Part shown: positions 6,231 to 9,838 of the stretch, piece by piece
Layout: each line of letters begins with the position of its first letter
Numbering within the stretch: position 1 is the first letter of the stretch
Origin: Pseudomonadota bacterium
GTDB lineage: Bacteria > Pseudomonadota > Gammaproteobacteria > Burkholderiales > Burkholderiaceae_C
Assembly (NCBI GenBank): GCA_023394015.1
Contig: JAEXBL010000353.1
Span: 1 to 9,838, forward strand
Length of the DNA stretch: 9,838 bases
Direction of reading: 5' to 3'
The notes under the pieces: model-generated
Databases searched by the model: none
Told to the model about the DNA's origin: nothing
The model's input: only the letters and a program-made list of their open reading frames with translations
Position numbers and translations under genes: made by a program

Positions 6231-6938
6231 TCAGGCCGAGGCGGCCGATCCGCGGCGGCCGCGTGCCAGGTCCACGCCCAGCTGCTTGAGCTTGCGGTAC
6301 AGGTGCGTGCGTTCAAGGCCGGTTTTTTCGGCCACGCGGGTCATGGAGCCGCCTTCCTGCACCAGGTGGAATTCGAAGTAGGCCTTCTCGAAGGCGTCGC
6401 GCGCATCGCGCAGCGGCTGATCCAGGTCGAAGGTTTGCTGGCCGTGGGGGCTGAGGTCGACCGCAGCCGGCAGCGTCTGGCCGCCCGTCATGGCGGCCTC
6501 GACGGTGAGCTCGGCCGCCGGGATGGCGGCCCCGCCGGCCTCGAGCGGCGCTTCGGCGGCCTTGCGCGCGGGCTGGTCGCGCGACAGGGCCTGGTCGACC
6601 GCCTTGAGGAGCTTTTGCAGGGTGATCGGCTTCTCGAGGAAGGACTGCGCGCCGATGCGCGTGGCTTCCACCGCCGTGTCGATGGTGGCGTGGCCGCTCA
6701 TCATGATCACCGGCATGGTCAGCAGGCCGCTGCCGCGCCACTCCTTGAGCAGGGTCACGCCGTCGGTGTCGGGCATCCAGATGTCGAGCAGCACCAGGTC
6801 GGGGCGGCTGGCCAGGCGCGCGGCGCGGGCCTCGGCGGCGTTCTCTGCCAGTTCGACGGTGTGCCCCTCGTCGTTGAGGATCTCGGACAGCAGATCCCGA
6901 ATGCCGAGTTCGTCGTCAACCACCAGAATGTTGGCCAT
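6231..6938 (-). CDS. Response regulator, receiver plus Fis-type HTH (NtrX-like/RegA-like, no AAA+ domain)
   Basis: Cytoplasmic response regulator of 235 residues, presumably phosphorylated by the kinase encoded just upstream. The receiver domain (about 1-118) has the acidic pair D8-D9, phospho-acceptor D52 in LVLLDIWMPDTDG, switch residue S81 in MMSGHA and K103 in FLEKPI. An Ala-rich linker (about 120-175) leads to a Fis-family helix-turn-helix at about 197-224 (SMTRVAEKTGLERTHLYRKL). NtrX proteins have the same receiver and HTH but carry a central AAA+ domain of roughly 230 residues for sigma-54 activation. That domain is wholly absent here, as in the RegA/PrrA/ActR layout. It should therefore bind DNA and act through ordinary sigma-70 promoters (inference). 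The start at 6938 lies 26 bases after the kinase stop at 6965, consistent with one operon. No strong Shine-Dalgarno is seen. Whether it controls nitrogen, redox or envelope functions cannot be told from sequence. Confidence 0.9.
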   Translation of the reverse strand: MANILVVDDELGIRDLLSEILNDEGHTVELAENAAEARAARLASRPDLVLLDIWMPDTDGVTLLKEWRGSGLLTMPVIMMSGHATIDTAVEATRIGAQSFLEKPITLQKLLKAVDQALSRDQPARKAAEAPLEAGGAAIPAAELTVEAAMTGGQTLPAAVDLSPHGQQTFDLDQPLRDARDAFEKAYFEFHLVQEGGSMTRVAEKTGLERTHLYRKLKQLGVDLARGRRGSAASA

Positions 6939-6964
6939 ATTGAAATCTAGTTCTCTGAGTCGTT

Positions 6965-8884
6965 CTAGCTTGAAGCGTCAGTCCCGCCCGCAGCCGGCTG
7001 GAATGATAACGATACTTGCGCACCGACGATCCGGCCATCGCTGATGCGATTGGATACATCAATGTGCGCGTGGTGCTCTTCGGCAATCTTCTTGACCACC
7101 GCCAAGCCCAGGCCGGTGCCCTTGCTCTTGGTGGTCACATAGGGCTCGAAGGCACGCTTGAGTATGGCATCCGAAAAGCCGTGGCCGCTGTCGATCACGC
7201 TCAGGCGGATGCGCTGCGTCGCTTCAAGCCATTGGGTGCGCACGATCACCTGGGCCTCGTCCTGCTGCCGGCCGTCCTCATCGCAGGAGGCGCCCGAGGC
7301 ATCGATGGCGTTCTGCACCAGGTTGTGGATCACCTGCCGCAGCTGCTGCGCATCGCCCAGGATGGGCGGGCAGGCGGCGTCAACTTCCAGCCGCACCGGC
7401 ACGCGCTGCGCCAGCGCGGCATCCCCGCTGCCCTCGTACAGCTGCAGCACCTGGGTCACCAGCGCGTTCAGGTCGACCTGCTTCAGCTCGGCACTGGGCA
7501 GACGCGCATAGTCGCGGAACTCGTCGACCAGCCGCTTCATGGCGTCCACCTGATCGACGATGGTGCGCACGGCCTTGGCCAGCAAGGCCTGGTCGGGCTC
7601 GGACAGCTTGTCGCCCAGCCGGCGCTCCAGCCGTTCGGCCGACAGCTGGATGGGCGTGAGCGGGTTCTTGATCTCGTGCGCCAGGCGGCGTGCCACCTCG
7701 CCCCAGGCCTGCGCGCGCTGGGCCGAGACGATCTCGGAAATGTCGTCGAACACCAGCAGCCGCAGCCCGCCCGGCAGGGCCGCGCCGCGCGCGATCAGGG
7801 TCACGGCCTCGGCCGACACGCCGCCACCGGCGTGTCCGTACAGCTCGAAGGACTTCTGCCAGTTTTCCAGCCCATGCTCCAGGCGCTGGCCCTCGAAGTC
7901 GGCAAACTGGGCCTCCACCGCCGCGGCAAACGCCTCCAGATCCGGCAGGCTGCCGAGCGGCCGGCCGGTGCTGGCGCCCAGCGGCGCCCGCAGCACCCGC
8001 GTGGCGCCGGGGTTGGCCGACTGCACGATGCCCTGGCGATCCAGCACGATGACGCCGGCCGTCAGGTTGTCGAGAATGGTTTGCAGGTGGGCCCGCGCGG
8101 CATCGACCTCGCGCATGCTCGAATCGACGGCGGCGCGGGCATCCGCCAGTTGCTGCGTCATGTCGGCAAAGGACCGCGTCAGCCCCACCAACTCGTCGCG
8201 GCCGGGCAGGATGACCTTGGGCGTCAGATCGCCCGCCGCCACCTGGCGCACGCCATCGGCCAGCATCAGCAGCGGCGTGGCCAGCTGCTTGCCCAGCAGC
8301 ACCGCCAGCAGCACGGCGCCGAACACCGACAGGAACAGGCTCAGCGTGAGCGTGCCGATGTACATGCGGCGCAGGCCCTCGCGGCCGAGCGCGCGCTCCT
8401 GATACTCGCGGTTGGCCTCCTGCACTGCCAGGGCGTGGGTGACCAGGGCCGTGGGCAGGGGCTGCAGCGCCTGCAGCAGGCGCTGCTCGCCCACCAGGCC
8501 GATCGAGCGCGCCCGCACCGGCACCAGCGCGCGGACGTACGCGGTGGGCACGTTGCCGTCTGCCGCCACCTCTTCCAGGCCTTCGATCTGCGTGGCCATG
8601 CCCTGCGCGCGCAGGTTGCGCAGCATCTGCGCGCTGGGCCGCTCGGGCGTGAGCTCAAAGCGCGACTGGCCGGCGCTGGCGATCAGGCGCCCGGTGCCGC
8701 TCCACAGCGTCACGTCGCTGGCGCCCAGCTGGTTGCGCAGGTGCTCCAGCGGCAGCGCGGCCAGGGCGTCCGGGGTTTCGGCCACGGCCGCGGACGCGGC
8801 GCGCAGCTGGTTGCCGAAGTCGCGCGCCTGCGTCTCCAGCGAGGTGCGCGCCAGGGTCAGGCCCGATTCCAGCGCGCCCTCCAC
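6965..8884 (-). CDS. NtrY-like kinase, C-terminal part: sensor, HAMP, PAS and catalytic core
   Basis: This 639-codon frame holds most of a membrane histidine kinase that would sense a signal outside the membrane and phosphorylate the response regulator encoded 26 bases downstream. Numbered from GTG 8884: extracytoplasmic region about 1-173, membrane segment about 174-198 (GTLTLSLFLSVFGAVLLAVLLG), HAMP about 199-250, PAS about 262-370 (TILDNLTAGVIVLDRQG), HisKA with the phospho-accepting His403 in RRLAHEIKNPLTPIQLS. The GHKL ATPase has N box NLVQNAIDAS, G1 DSGHGF, EPYVTTKSKGTGLGLAVVKKI and IDVSNR. If translated alone, GTG 8884 follows the TAG directly and has no Shine-Dalgarno, so restart would be inefficient; it would also lose the three N-terminal membrane segments. 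The catalytic core looks intact, which suggests the interruption is recent or not real. Confidence 0.85.
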   Translation of the reverse strand: MEGALESGLTLARTSLETQARDFGNQLRAASAAVAETPDALAALPLEHLRNQLGASDVTLWSGTGRLIASAGQSRFELTPERPSAQMLRNLRAQGMATQIEGLEEVAADGNVPTAYVRALVPVRARSIGLVGEQRLLQALQPLPTALVTHALAVQEANREYQERALGREGLRRMYIGTLTLSLFLSVFGAVLLAVLLGKQLATPLLMLADGVRQVAAGDLTPKVILPGRDELVGLTRSFADMTQQLADARAAVDSSMREVDAARAHLQTILDNLTAGVIVLDRQGIVQSANPGATRVLRAPLGASTGRPLGSLPDLEAFAAAVEAQFADFEGQRLEHGLENWQKSFELYGHAGGGVSAEAVTLIARGAALPGGLRLLVFDDISEIVSAQRAQAWGEVARRLAHEIKNPLTPIQLSAERLERRLGDKLSEPDQALLAKAVRTIVDQVDAMKRLVDEFRDYARLPSAELKQVDLNALVTQVLQLYEGSGDAALAQRVPVRLEVDAACPPILGDAQQLRQVIHNLVQNAIDASGASCDEDGRQQDEAQVIVRTQWLEATQRIRLSVIDSGHGFSDAILKRAFEPYVTTKSKGTGLGLAVVKKIAEEHHAHIDVSNRISDGRIVGAQVSLSFQPAAGGTDASS

Positions 8885-9280
8885 CTAGACGTCGACCCAC
8901 GACTCGATGGAGCGCGACACGAACTGGTACGACACCACGTAGATCAGCAGCCCCGGCAGCACCCCCACCAGGCCGAAGATCGCCGCCAGCTTGATCAGCA
9001 GCCGGCTGCCGAACTTGCCGCGGTGCAATCGCGCCAGCAGGCGGTAGATGCCCCAGCCGATGACCAGCAGCAGCAGCCCCGCCACCGCCACGTTGATGAC
9101 GAACAGGCGCGTGTAGTAGCGCTCGTAGAGCAGCCGGTTGTTGGTGGCCTGCGCCAGCAGAAAGATCAGCACCAGGCCGATGGCCACCAGCAGCGCGATG
9201 GCCACGCCCAGCGCCCAGCGGGCCAGGCGCCGGCGGCGCGGGTGGCCGGCAGCGGGGGCACTGGCCGGCGCCGTGCTCAT
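8885..9280 (-). CDS. NtrY-like kinase, N-terminal fragment with three membrane segments
   Basis: A 131-residue frame ending at the premature TAG. It begins with an Ala/Pro-rich stretch and a basic patch (PRRRRLAR, about 14-21). Three predicted membrane helices follow at about 22-43 (WALGVAIALLVAIGLVLIFL), 59-80 (VINVAVAGLLLLVIGWGIY) and 94-115 (LIKLAAIFGLVGVLPGLLIY), the usual N-terminus of NtrY kinases. It ends in SYQFVSRSIESWVDV, where the extracytoplasmic region should begin. The ATG at 9280 overlaps the TGA of the DUF4390 gene by four bases. Alone it would be a membrane stub without kinase function. Confidence 0.7.
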   Translation of the reverse strand: MSTAPASAPAAGHPRRRRLARWALGVAIALLVAIGLVLIFLLAQATNNRLLYERYYTRLFVINVAVAGLLLLVIGWGIYRLLARLHRGKFGSRLLIKLAAIFGLVGVLPGLLIYVVSYQFVSRSIESWVDV

Positions 9281-9838
9281 CGGTCCAGTTCCCGCGTCAG
9301 GTCGATGCGCCGCTCGACCGACACCACCCAGTCCGACTGGCCGACGGAGCCCAGCTGCAGGGCGCGCGGCAGCTGGCTGCCGTCCAGCCGAAAGCGAAAG
9401 CGCAGGGTGTGGCGGCCATCGCCGTCCAGCTCATCGGGCCCGGCGATCCGCCAGCGGCCGACCCGCCGCACGGCGCTCATCGCCTCGTCCAGGCTGTCGT
9501 AGCTCTGGCCCAGGCTGACCCCCAGCCCGGCGTTGGCCAGCGGCTCCGACGAGGTGTTCAGCCGCCAGCGCCGGGTCAGCGGCTGGTAGCTCACCCGCAT
9601 GTGGCGCTGCGCCCGCGCCACCGTCTGGTCGGTCCAGTACCAGCGCTCGCGCAGCACCTCGGCCTCGGCCACGAAGTGCACCGCGATGCCCTTGCGCAGC
9701 GCGTCCTCGACCGCCGGCGACAGCTCGAAGTCGACCCCGGCGGTCAGAAACAGGCCGTCCTCGGCCCGCTCCACCCGCAGCGCCGTCAGCTCTGCCGGCC
9801 CGGCGCGCGCCGCGCCGGCCCGGCCGATGCCGCCCAGC
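9277..9838 (-). CDS. DUF4390 domain protein (5' end outside window)
   Basis: Protein of unknown function matching what I know of the DUF4390 family, usually a small exported protein encoded directly before ntrY in Burkholderiales. The last 186 residues are visible; the frame stays open to the right edge, so the start and any signal peptide are missing. Family-like features in order: ELTALRVERAEDGLFLTAGV near the mature start, VEDALRKGIAVHFVAEAEV, RERWYWTDQTVA, YQPLTRRWRLNTSSE, SLDEAMSAVRRVGRWRI and a C-terminal beta-rich stretch ending in DWVVSVERRIDLTRELDR. The GTG at 9774 is internal, because family sequence continues upstream of it. Its TGA overlaps the ATG of the kinase gene, so the two are likely co-translated, and it may assist the kinase in the envelope (inference from position only). 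Confidence 0.8.
   Translation of the reverse strand, partial: LGGIGRAGAARAGPAELTALRVERAEDGLFLTAGVDFELSPAVEDALRKGIAVHFVAEAEVLRERWYWTDQTVARAQRHMRVSYQPLTRRWRLNTSSEPLANAGLGVSLGQSYDSLDEAMSAVRRVGRWRIAGPDELDGDGRHTLRFRFRLDGSQLPRALQLGSVGQSDWVVSVERRIDLTRELDR

Larger units (their letters stand above)
6965..9280 (-). pseudogene. NtrY-like sensor histidine kinase gene interrupted by an in-frame TAG
   Basis: Two adjacent open frames (9280-8885 and 8884-6965) are in the same phase and together encode one NtrY-type kinase of 771 codons. They are separated only by a single TAG at 8887-8885, so no base is gained or lost. The protein context continues across the stop: SRSIESWVDV, stop, VEGALESGL. Full-length NtrY proteins of this layout are about this long. 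One substitution (for example from AAG or CAG) explains the break. It may be a true nonsense mutation, a split but functional gene, or a sequencing error. The start ATG 9280 overlaps the stop of the DUF4390 gene (ATGA), which suggests translational coupling. The two parts are described separately below. Confidence 0.75.

Noticed and set aside
7016..9502. An 828-codon open frame on the plus strand
   Set aside because: It is antisense to the kinase and DUF4390 genes, rich in His/Gln/Arg/Gly with no recognisable domain, while the opposite strand has clear kinase motifs.

Overview
The window is G+C-rich, compactly coded bacterial chromosome. Gene content, codon use and order (a DUF4390 gene, an NtrY-type kinase and a short response regulator next to tRNA-Phe) point to a betaproteobacterium of the Burkholderiales, most likely Comamonadaceae. 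This placement is inferred from family resemblance; no search was run.

Left part (1-2339): the 5' two thirds of a periplasmic solute-binding protein gene of the branched-chain amino acid type (minus strand, running off the window) is divergent from a Crp/Fnr-family regulator (plus strand). The gap between them holds a perfect 18-bp inverted repeat with CRP-like half-site spacing, a good operator candidate. An RsuA/RluF-type 23S rRNA pseudouridine synthase follows on the plus strand.

Middle (2340-5027): htpG, the bacterial Hsp90, preceded by a leader containing a terminator-like hairpin. The protein carries an acidic, alanine-rich insertion of about 64 residues that E. coli HtpG lacks. A small Gly/Val-rich protein with a lipobox-like LAGC follows.

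Island-like stretch (about 5028-6106): a membrane protein I do not recognise (minus strand), with clearly lower G+C than its neighbours. It lies just beyond the 3' end of tRNA-Phe and is separated from it by two consecutive terminator hairpins. The tRNA has one acceptor-stem mismatch. A tRNA 3' end next to atypical DNA suggests an old integration site, but no integrase or second att copy is visible.

Right part (6231-9838, all minus strand): an operon of a DUF4390 protein (5' end outside the window), an NtrY-like membrane histidine kinase and a response regulator. The regulator has only a receiver and a Fis-type helix-turn-helix, with no AAA+ sigma-54 domain. The kinase reading frame is broken by one in-frame TAG after 131 codons, so it is probably a pseudogene, a split gene or a sequence error. 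I saw no CRISPR array, transposase, phage gene or rRNA. The most unusual items are the interrupted kinase, the unrecognised membrane protein beside tRNA-Phe, and the HtpG insertion.
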